The notes: generated by a model not told the origin, from the sequence alone. DNA of 64,000 nucleotides from Algisphaera agarilytica (GCF_014207595.1 NZ_JACHGY010000001.1:2672836-2736835), one strand, 5' to 3'. Positions 8,835 to 17,731 are shown, numbered from the stretch's first letter. Program-made: numbers and translations.

Positions 8835-11165
8835 TTAAGCGACGTGTTGATTGAAATCAAACGCGGGGGCGGATGCAATGCCGTCCGATGGTGTTGCGTT
8901 GAGCTTGGCGATGAATACGCCCTGGTCTTGCGACACCTGAACACCCTGCGTGCCCTGCGGCGTGATCGAGGCGGGTAGGGATTGCAGCGCGTGTTGGATC
9001 GTGGCTTGTTCGGAGCCGCTGAACAACGCGACCCAGAGCAGCGTCGTGGGTTGCGAGATTTGAAGTTGAGGCAGTTGGCTCGCGGCTTTCAATCCGAGCA
9101 ACACTCGTTGGTTGCAGTCGGCATCATCGGTGACGCAATAACCCAACTGCTGAGCGATCCACCCGAAATGACCGTCGTCATCGCCGACGAGGTGCAGTGT
9201 GCTGCCCTCGGCGAAGTTGCCCAGCGCCTGGGCGAACCACCGCGACTCGCCGATCGCGGCGGGGCTTTGCTCGCGGTGTGTGGCGTGCCAATGCGTTGTT
9301 TTTGAAGTGTTTTCGCTCGGCCAGGCGTTGATGTAGTCGCCGTAGTGCTCCGCCCACTTCGATAGCACCAGGCTGTAGTACACCGGCATGGTCGTTTGCG
9401 CCGAGGACTGCCCCGTCTCGAGGAAGGCCTGCCACTGCGGCGCGAACACGCCGGCGATCAGCGGGGCGGTGTCGCGGAAGTGCTGGGCGATCTGTGATTG
9501 GTTCTGTTCGAGCCAAAGCCCGAGCGGTGGGGTGAAGCCGCGCTTCGGGCGGTCGTAGGCTTCGCGGGGTAGGTAGCGTTCGCAGAGCTTGAAGAGCGGC
9601 CACTTGTTTTGGCCGTCGCGCACCTTCATCTCGGACGGGAGCGAGAGGAGGAAGTTGACCACATCGTGATCGAGCAGCGGGTTGCGTGCTTCGAGGCTGG
9701 CCGACATGGTCATGCGCTCTTCGATGGTGACCAGGTAGTCGGGCAGGTTGGTTTTCACGTCGGCGTACAACACGTTGTTGAGCGCATCGCCCGAGGTGCG
9801 CCAGAACGGCGCGACGCCGTCGGCGGGGCTGTGCGCTTCGGTCACGGCGTGGCGCAGTTCATCGCTGAACATCGATGCCCGCCCGCCGTTCCAACCCACG
9901 AAGCTGGTTCGGCCGAGGTAGGTGTTGAGGTGATCGACGGGCGGCAGGTGTTCGTGACGCGCGGCGTCTTGCGGGGCTTCCAGCACCCAGTTGTATCGCC
10001 CGGGGTAGCCCGCGGCGAGTTCGTCTCCGCCCTGACCCGAAAGCACGACGGTGAGGTGTTCGCGGCAGAGCTGGGCGAGCTTGCGTTGGGCGATGACGGT
10101 GAAGTTGCCGTAGGGCTCATCGAAGTAGCGCAGCGCATCGTCGAGGTCGCTCAGGAAGTCGCTCCCGGCATCGCCCCCGGAATCACCGCCGCGCACCATG
10201 CGCGAAATCCACTGGCATTCGTGGTGTTTCGCCACCATCTCGGCGAAGGGGAGCTCGTTGTGCGCATCGGATTCATCGAAGCCGATGCTGAACGCGCTAA
10301 TGGGTGAATCGCTGACTTTCGAGGCGATCGCGGTGATGAGCGACGAGTCGATCCCGCCCGACAACAGGCAGCCCAGCGGGACATCGCTGACCATGCGTTT
10401 GCTTACCGCGTCGGTCAGCAGTTCGTCGAGCAGTTCGACCGCGTCGTCAGCATCGGTTGGCACGTCGGCAGGGTCGTAGGTTTCGACATCCCAGTAGCGA
10501 TCGATGTTGATCTGCCAGTCGCGTGCGCTAAGCCGCAAGCGGCAACCGGCGGGGAGTTTGTGGATGCCCCGGAAGATGGTGCGGGGCGAGAGGATGTAGC
10601 CGCGGGTGAAGAACTCGTCGAGTGCTGCGGGGTCGATGTCGAACTTGCGGTCGAGGTAACGCAGCAGTGCCTTGAGTTCGCTGGCGAAGACGAGCTGGTT
10701 GCCGTCGTCGTGCCAGTAGAGCGGTTTCTGTCCGAGCCGGTCGCGGACGAGCAGGAGCTGGCGGGCGTGTTGGTCCCAGTGCGCAATAGCGAACATGCCC
10801 TCGAAGCTCTGCACGGCGTCGGGGCCCTGGGCATTGAGCGCCGCGAAGAGGACTTCGGTGTCGCCGTCGCCCTCGAAGGTATGGCCTTGTTGCTCGAGCG
10901 ATTGGCGGAGGGTGCGGTAGTTGTAGACCTCGCCGTTGTAGACGAGCGCGTGGCGCGGCTCGGCGGGCTGGTCGAGCATGGGCTGCTGGCCGTGGGTGAG
11001 GTCCAACACTTTGAGCCGGCGGTGCGCGAACGCGATTCCCGGCGCGATCCAGTCGCCTGCTTCGTCGGGGCCGCGGTGGGTGAGCGTGTCGCGGGCGGCG
11101 ATCAGGCGATCACGGTTCGTTTCGAGTTGGGGGTCGCGTTGGACGACGCCGAGGATGCCACACAT
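8835..11165 (-). CDS. asnB: Asparagine synthetase (glutamine-hydrolysing) with C-terminal extension
   Basis: A 776-residue AsnB-type amidotransferase converting aspartate or a related carboxylate plus glutamine to the amide, with ATP cleavage to AMP. I set the start at 11165 because the N-terminal nucleophile must be Cys2 (MCGILGVVQRDPQ); the longer open frame is spurious. Domains: class-II glutaminase, residues 1-~200 (HRGPDEAGDW, YNGEVYNY), then the synthetase domain with the pyrophosphate loop CLLSGGIDSSLITAIAS. About 150 extra residues follow, with STLHLVGDDDGHFGWIAQQL, which resembles a degenerate methyltransferase motif I and the C-terminal domains of the two nearby genes. A 17-bp repeat lies in frame near residue 208. 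Such AsnB proteins are common in surface-polysaccharide or flagellar-glycan clusters, so the amide acceptor may be a sugar acid rather than aspartate. Confidence 0.85.
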   Translation of the reverse strand: MCGILGVVQRDPQLETNRDRLIAARDTLTHRGPDEAGDWIAPGIAFAHRRLKVLDLTHGQQPMLDQPAEPRHALVYNGEVYNYRTLRQSLEQQGHTFEGDGDTEVLFAALNAQGPDAVQSFEGMFAIAHWDQHARQLLLVRDRLGQKPLYWHDDGNQLVFASELKALLRYLDRKFDIDPAALDEFFTRGYILSPRTIFRGIHKLPAGCRLRLSARDWQINIDRYWDVETYDPADVPTDADDAVELLDELLTDAVSKRMVSDVPLGCLLSGGIDSSLITAIASKVSDSPISAFSIGFDESDAHNELPFAEMVAKHHECQWISRMVRGGDSGGDAGSDFLSDLDDALRYFDEPYGNFTVIAQRKLAQLCREHLTVVLSGQGGDELAAGYPGRYNWVLEAPQDAARHEHLPPVDHLNTYLGRTSFVGWNGGRASMFSDELRHAVTEAHSPADGVAPFWRTSGDALNNVLYADVKTNLPDYLVTIEERMTMSASLEARNPLLDHDVVNFLLSLPSEMKVRDGQNKWPLFKLCERYLPREAYDRPKRGFTPPLGLWLEQNQSQIAQHFRDTAPLIAGVFAPQWQAFLETGQSSAQTTMPVYYSLVLSKWAEHYGDYINAWPSENTSKTTHWHATHREQSPAAIGESRWFAQALGNFAEGSTLHLVGDDDGHFGWIAQQLGYCVTDDADCNQRVLLGLKAASQLPQLQISQPTTLLWVALFSGSEQATIQHALQSLPASITPQGTQGVQVSQDQGVFIAKLNATPSDGIASAPAFDFNQHVA
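10527..10543. repeat. 17-bp palindromic repeat inside asnB
   Basis: GCTAAGCCGCAAGCGGC, exact copy, read in frame on the asnB strand as CRLRLS around residues 208-213, between the glutaminase and synthetase domains. Confidence 0.85.
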
Positions 11166-11211
11166 GGGATGAGTTATCGGCGGTTGCGGGTGGGATGCGA
11201 GATAAAAGAAA

Positions 11212-11240
11212 CCCGCAGGAGATCGGAGATCACCTGCGGG
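11212..11240 (-). terminator. Second rho-independent terminator downstream of flagellin 1
   Basis: On the minus strand, stem CCCGCAGG...CCTGCGGG with an inner GATC/GATC pairing is followed by TTTCTTTTA. It backs up the hairpin at 11278-11305 before asnB begins at 11165. Confidence 0.75.
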
Positions 11241-11277
11241 CTTTCGGTTGGCGGGTGTGTGGGGTATGAAACGAAAG

Positions 11278-11305
11278 AAGGGCGGCTTCCGAAGAAGCCG
11301 CCCTT
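11278..11305 (-). terminator. Rho-independent terminator of flagellin 1
   Basis: On the minus strand AAGGGCGGCTTC pairs with GAAGCCGCCCTT across a TTCG tetraloop, followed by CTTTCGTTT. It lies about 85 bp after the flagellin stop. The UUCG loop and 12-bp stem make it strong. Confidence 0.8.
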
Positions 11306-11389
11306 CCGCATCAGTGATCGGATGAAGGGTTTGATCCGCTTCATCCACGTTTCGAGTCGCCTCGAAACGCTTTCCGTTGCGTGCTCGGT

Positions 11390-12886
11390 TTAGCCGAGCA
11401 GCGAGAGCACGTTCTGCGGCTGGGAGTTTGCGATTCCCAGCGTGTTGGTCGCGGCCTGAACCAGGATCTGCGACCGGGTCAGCTCGGCGGTTTCCGCGGC
11501 GAAGTCGGTGTCGCGGATGGCCGATTCGGCGGCCGAGGTGTTTTCCAAGGCGATGCCCAGCGATCGGATAGTCGCCCCGACGGTGTTCTTCTGGAACGCA
11601 CCGAGTCGACCGCGGAGGGTGGAGACTTCGGCGACCGCGTCGTTGACGATCTTCTGAGCGACGGTGAGGTCGCCGTCGACCACGTTGGAGTCTTGGCCCG
11701 AGGCGAGCTGGTTGAGGAAGCCCGATTCGTTGGAGCCGAGGTTCCGCGAGGCGACGTTGGAGATGCCGATGGAGACCTGGTTGCCGATGTCGACGTTGGG
11801 GCCGAGGTTGAAGTTGGCTCCGCCGCCGGTGATGGTCACGGCGTCGATGGCGGCGAGGGCTTGAGCCCCCGCGGTGGTCAGGTCGATTTCAACATCCAGG
11901 AAGTCGCTGGACACGCGGGCCGAAGAGCCCTTGGTGGTGGCGGCGACGCCGTTGATGGTGGCGCCGATGTCCTGGCCGGCATCACGCAGCGGGTTGTTGG
12001 CGGCGGAGAACGCGGTGCCGCCGGCGGTGGATGCGGTCAGCGAGGCGTTGCTGCTGAGGTTCAGCACCGAACCGGCTTGGCCGGCATCGTCACGGATGTC
12101 GATCTGGACGAATTCGTCGCTACCCAGGCCGACGGAGTTGAATTTCACGCCGGTACCGGAGGCCACGGCGGAGACGCCGGTGATCTCGGTGAAGGTGTTG
12201 ATGGTGGCGGCGATGTCCGCCAGGGCGGTGCCCGAAGCGAAGCTGAACTCGCGGCTGCCGATGGAGCCGGCCAGGTCGAAGCGGAAGGTCGCGTCGGCGG
12301 CGGAGAGGTCCAGCGCACCGTTGGTCGAGAGGAAGAAGCCGGCGTTCTGAGCCGACTGGGTGACCAGCACCTTGACGTCACGGCTTTCACCCGCGGGGAT
12401 CTTGGCCGCGTTGACCTTAACTTCGTCAACGGTGGCGGCCTGCGATTCGAGGTTGAAGTCGTAGGTGCCGTTGAGCAGCTTGGTGCCCTGGAAGCTGGTG
12501 GTTTCGGAGATGCGGTCGATCGTTTGGAGGATCGAGTCGATCTGCAGCTGGTTCGCTTCCTTTTCGTCGGCCGAGAGGCCGGCGTCGTTGGCGGATTGGC
12601 CGACGAGCGATTGGACTTCGAGGAGAAGGTTGTTGATCTCCTGGAGGCCGCCCTCGGCGATGTTGACGACCTGTTCCGCACGCTCGGCGTTGCTGATGGC
12701 CGCCGTGATGGAGGCTTTTTCCGATCGCAGCGATTCGCTGGCGATCAGGCCCGCCGGGTCGTCCGCCCCGCGGTTGATCCGCAGGCCGGTCGAGAGGCGT
12801 TCAAGAGAAGTGTTGAGTGAACGGTTTTGTAGTCCGAGGACGCGTTGACCCAACAAAGACGAGACATTGGTATTGATCCGACTCAT
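11390..12886 (-). CDS. fliC: Flagellin 1
   Basis: A 498-residue flagellin, the subunit of the flagellar filament, secreted through the flagellar type III apparatus. The conserved D0/D1 N-terminus reads MSRINTNVSSLLGQRVLGLQ, with LSTGLRINRGADDPAGLIAS; the C-terminus shows IRDTDFAAETAELTRSQILV and LGIANSQPQNVLSLLG. The central ~250 residues are the variable surface domain rich in Ala, Gly, Ser and Thr. A GGAAGGAC ribosome-binding site precedes the ATG. A second flagellin of identical length lies directly upstream. Each gene has its own terminator, so they are separate transcription units. Proximity to glycosyltransferase, methyltransferase and asnB genes raises possible filament modification, which is inference. 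Confidence 0.95.
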   Translation of the reverse strand: MSRINTNVSSLLGQRVLGLQNRSLNTSLERLSTGLRINRGADDPAGLIASESLRSEKASITAAISNAERAEQVVNIAEGGLQEINNLLLEVQSLVGQSANDAGLSADEKEANQLQIDSILQTIDRISETTSFQGTKLLNGTYDFNLESQAATVDEVKVNAAKIPAGESRDVKVLVTQSAQNAGFFLSTNGALDLSAADATFRFDLAGSIGSREFSFASGTALADIAATINTFTEITGVSAVASGTGVKFNSVGLGSDEFVQIDIRDDAGQAGSVLNLSSNASLTASTAGGTAFSAANNPLRDAGQDIGATINGVAATTKGSSARVSSDFLDVEIDLTTAGAQALAAIDAVTITGGGANFNLGPNVDIGNQVSIGISNVASRNLGSNESGFLNQLASGQDSNVVDGDLTVAQKIVNDAVAEVSTLRGRLGAFQKNTVGATIRSLGIALENTSAAESAIRDTDFAAETAELTRSQILVQAATNTLGIANSQPQNVLSLLG

Positions 12887-13191
12887 AACTGTTGTCCTTC
12901 CGTGAACACGTGCTTTTAAAAAGTGTCACGTTCGTGGTTGAGGCGTCCTGCCTTGACCGTTAGCAGATCTGTTCATCCGATCTGAAGACTGATGCTGCGT
13001 TGAGGCGTTCCCGGTTCCGCGGAGTCGCGGGTCGGCCTCGCTGCATGCATGTTCTCGGCCTTTCCCGCAGATCACCCCCAGTCACTTCCGCATTTCCCCT
13101 TATCGGAACCGCGATCCACTCACCGCCGGGTGTCGGCGGGTCGGGTGGGGCCGTGATTGGGTCCGGAAACGGGTTATCGCGGAGTGCGCGC
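12887..13191. other. Upstream region of flagellin 1, no gene
   Basis: About 300 bp between the flagellin-2 terminator and the flagellin-1 start. It should hold the flagellin-1 promoter. A CCGATAA on the minus strand near 13098-13105 resembles a sigma-28 -10 box, but no matching -35 TAAA at the right spacing was found, so I do not call it. Confidence 0.4.
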
Positions 13192-13224
13192 AAAAAAAAG
13201 CGGCGACCCGTTGGGGCCGCCGCG
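13192..13224 (-). terminator. Rho-independent terminator of flagellin 2
   Basis: On the minus strand a GC-only stem, GCGGCGGCC...GGTCGCCGC, ends in eight consecutive T (13192-13199). It starts about 35 bp past the flagellin-2 stop. Confidence 0.9.
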
Positions 13225-13259
13225 TTCGGTATTGAGTTGTCTAAACTGTTCCGGAGAAC

Positions 13260-14756
13260 TTATCGGAGCAGCGAGAGGGCGTTCTGGGGCTGGCTGTTGG
13301 CGATGCCCAGAGCGTTGGTCGCGGCCTGCACCAGGATCTGCGAGCGGGTCAGCTCGGCAGTTTCCGCGGCGAAGTCGGTGTCGCGGATGGCGGACTCGGC
13401 GGCCGAGGTGTTCTCGAGGGCGACGCCCAGCGAACGGATGGTCGAGCCGACGGTGTTCTTCTGGAACGCACCGAGGCGGCCACGCAGGGTGGAGACTTCG
13501 GAGATGGCGTCGTTGACGACCTTCTGGGCGTCGGTCAGGCTGCCGTCGACCACGTTGTTGTCTTGACCCGAGGCCAGCGAGCTGAGGAAGCCGTTGGTTT
13601 CGGTGCCGAGGTTACGGGTGGCGACGCTGCCGATGCCGATGGAGACCTGGTTGCCGATGTCGACGTTCGCACCGAGGTTGAAGTTCGCGCCGCCGCCGGT
13701 GATGGTGGCTGCGGTGATGGAACCCAGGGCTTGAGCGCCGGCGGTGGTCAGATCGATCTCGACGTCGAGGAAGTCGGTCGAGAGCTTGGCCGTGCCACCG
13801 TTGGTGGTGGCGGCGACACCGTTGATGGTGGCGCCGAGGTCTTGGCCTTCGTCACGCAGCGGGTTGCTGGCGGCGGAGTAAGCGGTGGCACCAGCGGTGC
13901 TGGCGGCCAGCGAGGAGTCGGCCGAGAGCACGTACACGCCGCCGGCTTGGCCCGCGTCGTCCTTGATGTCCACCGAGACGAACTCGCTGGAGCCCAGGCC
14001 GGTGGAGTTGATCTTCACGCCGGTACCCGAAGCGGTCGCCGAGACACCGGTGATGTCGGTGAAGGTGTTGATGGTCGAAGCGATGTCGGCCACCGAGGTG
14101 CCCGAAGCGAAGCTGAACTGACGACTACCGCCCGCACCAGCGAGGTCGAACGTGAACGCGGCGTCAGCAGCGGACAGGTCCAGCGCACCGGCGGTGGAGA
14201 GGAAGAAGCCGGCGTTCTGAGCCGATTGGGTCACCAGGACCTTGACGTCGCGGGTGTCGCCCTTGGCGAGCTTGGCGGCGTTGATCTGGATGTCGTTGAC
14301 GGTGGCGGCTTGGCTCTCGACGTTGAAGTCGTAGGTGCCGTTGAGCAGCTTGGTGCCTTGGAAGCTGGTGGTTTCGGAGATACGGTCGATCGTTTGAAGG
14401 ATCGAGTCGATCTGCAGCTGGTTCGCTTCCTTTTCTTCCAGCGAGAGGCCGGCGTCGTTGGCCGACTGGCCGACGAGCGATTGGACTTCGAGGAGGAGGT
14501 TGTTGACTTCTTGGAGGCCGCCCTCGGCGACGTTCACGACTTGCTCGGCACGCTCAGCGTTGCCGATCGCAGCGGTGATCGAAGACTTCTGCGAACGCAG
14601 GGCTTCACTGGCGATCAGACCCGCGGGGTCATCACCACCACGGTTGATCCGGAGACCGGTCGACAGGCGTTCAAGCGAAGTGTTGAGCGAGCGGTTTTGT
14701 TCACCGAGAACACGCTGGCCCAGCAAAGAAGTGACGTTGGTGTTAATGCGACTCAT
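13260..14756 (-). CDS. fliC: Flagellin 2
   Basis: A second 498-residue flagellin, very close to flagellin 1 across the conserved ends (MSRINTNVTSLLGQRVLGEQ; IRDTDFAAETAELTRSQILV; ending LGIANSQPQNALSLLR) and with matching domain spacing, so the pair is a recent tandem duplication. Differences concentrate in the central surface-exposed domain. The start is preceded by AGGAGC at good spacing. It has its own strong terminator and a long upstream region. The two may build different filament segments or be differentially expressed. Confidence 0.95.
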   Translation of the reverse strand: MSRINTNVTSLLGQRVLGEQNRSLNTSLERLSTGLRINRGGDDPAGLIASEALRSQKSSITAAIGNAERAEQVVNVAEGGLQEVNNLLLEVQSLVGQSANDAGLSLEEKEANQLQIDSILQTIDRISETTSFQGTKLLNGTYDFNVESQAATVNDIQINAAKLAKGDTRDVKVLVTQSAQNAGFFLSTAGALDLSAADAAFTFDLAGAGGSRQFSFASGTSVADIASTINTFTDITGVSATASGTGVKINSTGLGSSEFVSVDIKDDAGQAGGVYVLSADSSLAASTAGATAYSAASNPLRDEGQDLGATINGVAATTNGGTAKLSTDFLDVEIDLTTAGAQALGSITAATITGGGANFNLGANVDIGNQVSIGIGSVATRNLGTETNGFLSSLASGQDNNVVDGSLTDAQKVVNDAISEVSTLRGRLGAFQKNTVGSTIRSLGVALENTSAAESAIRDTDFAAETAELTRSQILVQAATNALGIANSQPQNALSLLR

Positions 14757-15270
14757 ATCTTAAAGCTCCTGGAACTTATCCTTAGTTTTCCGCGATAAAG
14801 ACGACGTCATCCTTGGTCGCCCGGCGGTTTGAATGAACTCGGCTTCGAATCTTTTCACTCTCAGCCGGTTGCCACTCTCGGCACGGCCCCACGCCCACAC
14901 AGCGTGAAGTTTCCTCGTGCCGCCCGGTACCGCCGGGTCTGGCCAACGGATTGCTCATCGTCCCCACGACGAATTCAATTCAGCACGCATAATTCCGCGG
15001 ACCCGTTTTGCGGGTTGTCGGACCCAGTCAATCGTTACAACCGTTACAGACGGACCTATCTGTCCGGATAACCGGGCGTAGAACCGCCTGAATTCACCGG
15101 GAACCGCAAAAATAGTTTTGACTTGCGTAAAACAGTGGTCCGGAAAAATCACGCCGCATGCGCGATCCCCCGCATTCACTTGGGAAGCGATGCGGAGCAT
15201 AGAAAAAACCTACGACGATCTTAAAGATCGCCGTAATGTGAATTCCACAATAATAGGGTTTACCAGTGAC
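14757..15270. other. Upstream region of flagellin 2, no gene
   Basis: About 510 bp between flagellin 2 and the glycosyltransferase-receiver gene, which ends at 15271. It should carry the flagellin-2 promoter. The only open frames are short, without ribosome-binding sites, and overlap one another antisense. I looked for sigma-28 and sigma-54 boxes on the minus strand and found none with correct spacing. Confidence 0.4.
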
Positions 15271-16536
15271 TCAGCCCGCGTCGCTGTCGGTGCTGCGCCG
15301 GTTGCGTTCCAGGTCGTCGATGTACGCTTCGGTGCGATCGAGCTCACGCTTGAGGTGACGCACACGCAGCAGGCTCTTGACGCGCGTGATCAGCTCGAGC
15401 TTGTTCACGGGCTTGGTGAGGAAGTCGTCGGTGCCGGCCTCGACGCCGCGCTCGATGTCGCCGAGCTCGTTGAGCGCGGTGACCATCATCACCGGGATGG
15501 TCCGCGTCTTGGGGTTCTCTTTGATCTTCTGGCAGACCTCGAAGCCCGACATCCGCGGCATCATCACGTCCAGCAACACCAGGTCCGGCGTGGGTTGGCT
15601 GTCGTCTTCGATGATCGACATGGCTTCTTCGCCGTCGAACGCCGTCAGCGTCCGGCAGGGCAGCGCTTCGAGGTAGGCCTGAAGCAGTTCCACATTCTGC
15701 TCGTTGTCGTCCACCAGTAGCAGGGTCGAATCGGAGAGGTCCATCGGCTCGTCCTGGTCGGCACCAGTGGGCAGCGGGGCGGAGGAGGTCGGCGTGGGGG
15801 TGTCGCTCATGGTCGGGGAGGAGTCAGGGGCGAGCGGCGTGAGCCGGTCGCGGAGTGGGGTCAGGTGCGGTTCAGCGGTCGAGGCGAGGCGCTCGACCAG
15901 GGCGGCGAGATCGGCCGGGTCATCGACATCGTGCCAGCCGGGCAGCGGCTGCAGGTCGATGCCCGCATCCCGCGCGATCGCTAGCGTCTGATCGTACACG
16001 GCAGGCGTCCCCCAGTCGATGCCTGTTAATAGTCCCGGCAGGTAGTCCCGGCAGGCCAGCGTCCAATAACCCCCGTCTTCCACCGGCCCGATGACCGCGG
16101 CGGCGTGGTTCAGCGCGTCGCCGATGGATTCGAGGATGTTCGTCGGCACGTCGGGGCTGTCGACCCCGAAAAACACCACCCCGTCGTGCCCGGTCTGCTC
16201 GCGTGACCCCTGCCAAACCCGGTCCAGACGCTCTCCGAGGTCGCCCTCGCCCTGCGAGACGACGTGCCAACCCAGGCTTTTCGCGGCCTGCGGAGCCCCC
16301 GCGGGGTCATCCATCGCCAGAATCAGCCGGGGCTGACTCCCATCCGGGGCACGCAGGTGGGCCGAGACCCGGGCCAGGACCGTATCGAGCATGGCCGAGT
16401 GAACGTCGGACGCCTGAACTTCCGATAACGCGTGTTCGCCCCGCGTCAGGCGGGTTTTGACCCGCCCCGGGACGGCCGCCTTGGCCATGACGACCACCGA
16501 AAAAGTGACGTTGTTGTTCGTAACCGTTTTTTCCAT
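15271..16536 (-). CDS. DUF2064/TIGR04282-type glycosyltransferase fused to a response-regulator receiver domain
   Basis: A 421-residue fusion. Residues ~8-205 are a GT-A fold of the DUF2064 (TIGR04282) type: SVVVMAKAAVPGRVKTRLTR, VVFFGVDSPDVPTNILE, AAVIGPVEDGGYWTLACRDY and LPGWHDVDDPADLAAL. A Pro/Ser/Thr-rich linker (~210-265) leads to a CheY-like receiver domain: TLLLVDDNEQNVELLQAYLE, phospho-acceptor Asp in DLVLLDVMMPRMSGFEV, Thr/Ser switch in VMMVTALNE, Lys in DFLTKPVNKLELI. A short coiled coil ends it. An internal ATG (MSDTPTPTSS, near 15811) could start a separate receiver protein, but no ribosome-binding site precedes it and the frame is continuous. The combination is unusual. Receiver-type signalling over a nucleotidyl or glycosyl transfer is inferred, not known. 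Confidence 0.8.
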   Translation of the reverse strand: MEKTVTNNNVTFSVVVMAKAAVPGRVKTRLTRGEHALSEVQASDVHSAMLDTVLARVSAHLRAPDGSQPRLILAMDDPAGAPQAAKSLGWHVVSQGEGDLGERLDRVWQGSREQTGHDGVVFFGVDSPDVPTNILESIGDALNHAAAVIGPVEDGGYWTLACRDYLPGLLTGIDWGTPAVYDQTLAIARDAGIDLQPLPGWHDVDDPADLAALVERLASTAEPHLTPLRDRLTPLAPDSSPTMSDTPTPTSSAPLPTGADQDEPMDLSDSTLLLVDDNEQNVELLQAYLEALPCRTLTAFDGEEAMSIIEDDSQPTPDLVLLDVMMPRMSGFEVCQKIKENPKTRTIPVMMVTALNELGDIERGVEAGTDDFLTKPVNKLELITRVKSLLRVRHLKRELDRTEAYIDDLERNRRSTDSDAG

Positions 16537-16760
16537 ATTGACTTAACGGTAGAGTCCGGGGGTGCGTGGCTTGCCCGGGGCGAGAAAAAACGCTAGGATG
16601 CTTCGTTCAACACGGCCCAGGGATCCTTTCTGGTGTGTGAACGGGATTCTACCCACCTCGGCCGTGATCATGCTTGATTCAGTTTGATCGATTTGATCCT
16701 CCCTCCGCCGGCCTGCACGGCGGACGATGCTGCCGCCCCCCGAACTCCCGGAATTCCGCC

Positions 16761-17258
16761 ATGACCGCCAAACCCGCCGAACCGTTCCGCCTCGCCTGGG
16801 AAGACCAGTGGAACCCGCCCACGTTCGAGCAGCTCATGGCCCCGCAGAAAGAGCAGCACCAGGCCCTCCTGAACACCCTCCTCGAACGCCTCGAAGGCTT
16901 CGAAGGCGTGGAGAAATCCATCATCTGGCACGGCAGCGCCTGGAAGTGGACCATCGAATTCACCCTCACCACCGAGGACGGCCCGACCTCCGAGCCCATG
17001 GCCTACTTCGTGCCCGATCCCGAATCGCCGGTGTTCTGCATGCCGTTCCGCGAAGAGATGATCGCACTGCTCCCGATGAAGCGGCTCAACCGCTACATCC
17101 GCGACGGCATCCGCGGCGCGAAGTGTGCGGTCGAGATCCACTGGTGCAAGTGGTCGCCCACCGCGATGACCGAAGTCGAACACCTCACCGACCTGATCAA
17201 ACGCAAGCACAAGATCCTCACAGGCCAAACCAAGCCCACCAAAAAAGCCGCCAGCTAA
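16761..17258 (+). CDS. Conserved-looking hypothetical protein, ~165 residues
   Basis: A soluble alpha/beta protein starting MTAKPAEPFRLAWEDQWNPP at the ATG at 16761; an upstream TTG-type extension covers promoter sequence and is not chosen. It has a central strand-rich part (SIIWHGSAWKWTIEFTL, MAYFVPDPESPVFCMPF) and a basic C-terminal helix (DLIKRKHKILTGQTKPTKKA). The layout loosely recalls small DUF1801/DUF3788-type proteins, but I cannot assign a family. No membrane segment. It stands alone between a divergent gene and repeat-rich DNA. Codon use is like its neighbours, so it is probably a genuine gene. Confidence 0.7.
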   Translation: MTAKPAEPFRLAWEDQWNPPTFEQLMAPQKEQHQALLNTLLERLEGFEGVEKSIIWHGSAWKWTIEFTLTTEDGPTSEPMAYFVPDPESPVFCMPFREEMIALLPMKRLNRYIRDGIRGAKCAVEIHWCKWSPTAMTEVEHLTDLIKRKHKILTGQTKPTKKAAS

Positions 17259-17276
17259 TCGTTCGCGCTTTTCCAA

Positions 17277-17401
17277 CCGCTCCCCCTCGGGGGAGCTGTC
17301 GCCATAGGCGACTGAGGGGGCAGGTGAGTCCTCTATCACAATGAACGTGGAGTTCCCCCTCCGACCCGCTCCGCGGGCCACCTCCCCCGGCGGGGGAGGG
17401 G
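17277..17401. repeat. Inverted pair of a C/G-block dispersed repeat
   Basis: Two related arms in opposite orientation. Arm 1 (about 17280-17321) contains CTCCCCCTCGGGGGAG, then a GTCGCC/GGCGAC hairpin, then GAGGGGG. Arm 2 (about 17354-17400), read on the minus strand, has CTCCCCCGCCGGGGGAG, then a GGCCCGCGG/GCGGGTC-type hairpin, then GGAGGGGG. The same architecture with diverged loops indicates one repeat family. Confidence 0.7.
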
Positions 17402-17499
17402 TTATGCCATTGCTTGTTGAGCCAGGCGATCCACTCGCAAACCTCAAAATCTCTTCGCGATTTTCCTTGACCCGCGTCGCCAGCCTCCAAATAATCGAA

Positions 17500-17715
17500 A
17501 TGTCGAAGGCAACCTTCCCCGTCATACAGCTTGGCATGCCAAGGATGCGGCGGGCACGGAAGCGTCGGCCGGGCAAGGCTTCACGGTTGAAGCCACCCGA
17601 TCGTGCCCCGCGAGTCGTCGCGGGGCGGAGAAACTCCGGCGGCCCCAAGTCGTCCGAACCCGCAAGGTCGTGGGACGGAGACACACGGGGCGACGGCTGG
17701 AACTATTCGTTTCCG
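17500..17715 (+). promoter_or_regulatory. Hairpin-rich leader upstream of the cysteine-rich micropeptide
   Basis: About 215 bp with consecutive inverted repeats: CTTGGCATGCCAAG (17530-17543), GGCTTCA-CGGT-TGAAGCC (17577-17594), CCCCGCGA-GTCG-TCGCGGGG (17606-17625), CGGAG-AAA-CTCCG (17626-17638, abutting the previous one), and CGTCC...GGACG (17651-17677). Such dense local structure just before a ribosome-binding site and tiny gene suggests a structured 5' leader or RNA element. It matches no riboswitch I can recognise. Confidence 0.45.
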
Positions 17716-17731
17716 AAAGGAGTGTGATCCA

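Noticed and set aside
13095-13106. Sigma-28-like CCGATAA upstream of flagellin 1
   Set aside because: No TAAA-type -35 at 15-bp spacing, and it is over 200 bp from the start codon.
17500-17715. Known riboswitch (cyclic-di-GMP, cobalamin or similar)
   Set aside because: Hairpins are present but none of the conserved cores I know could be found; left as an unassigned structured leader.
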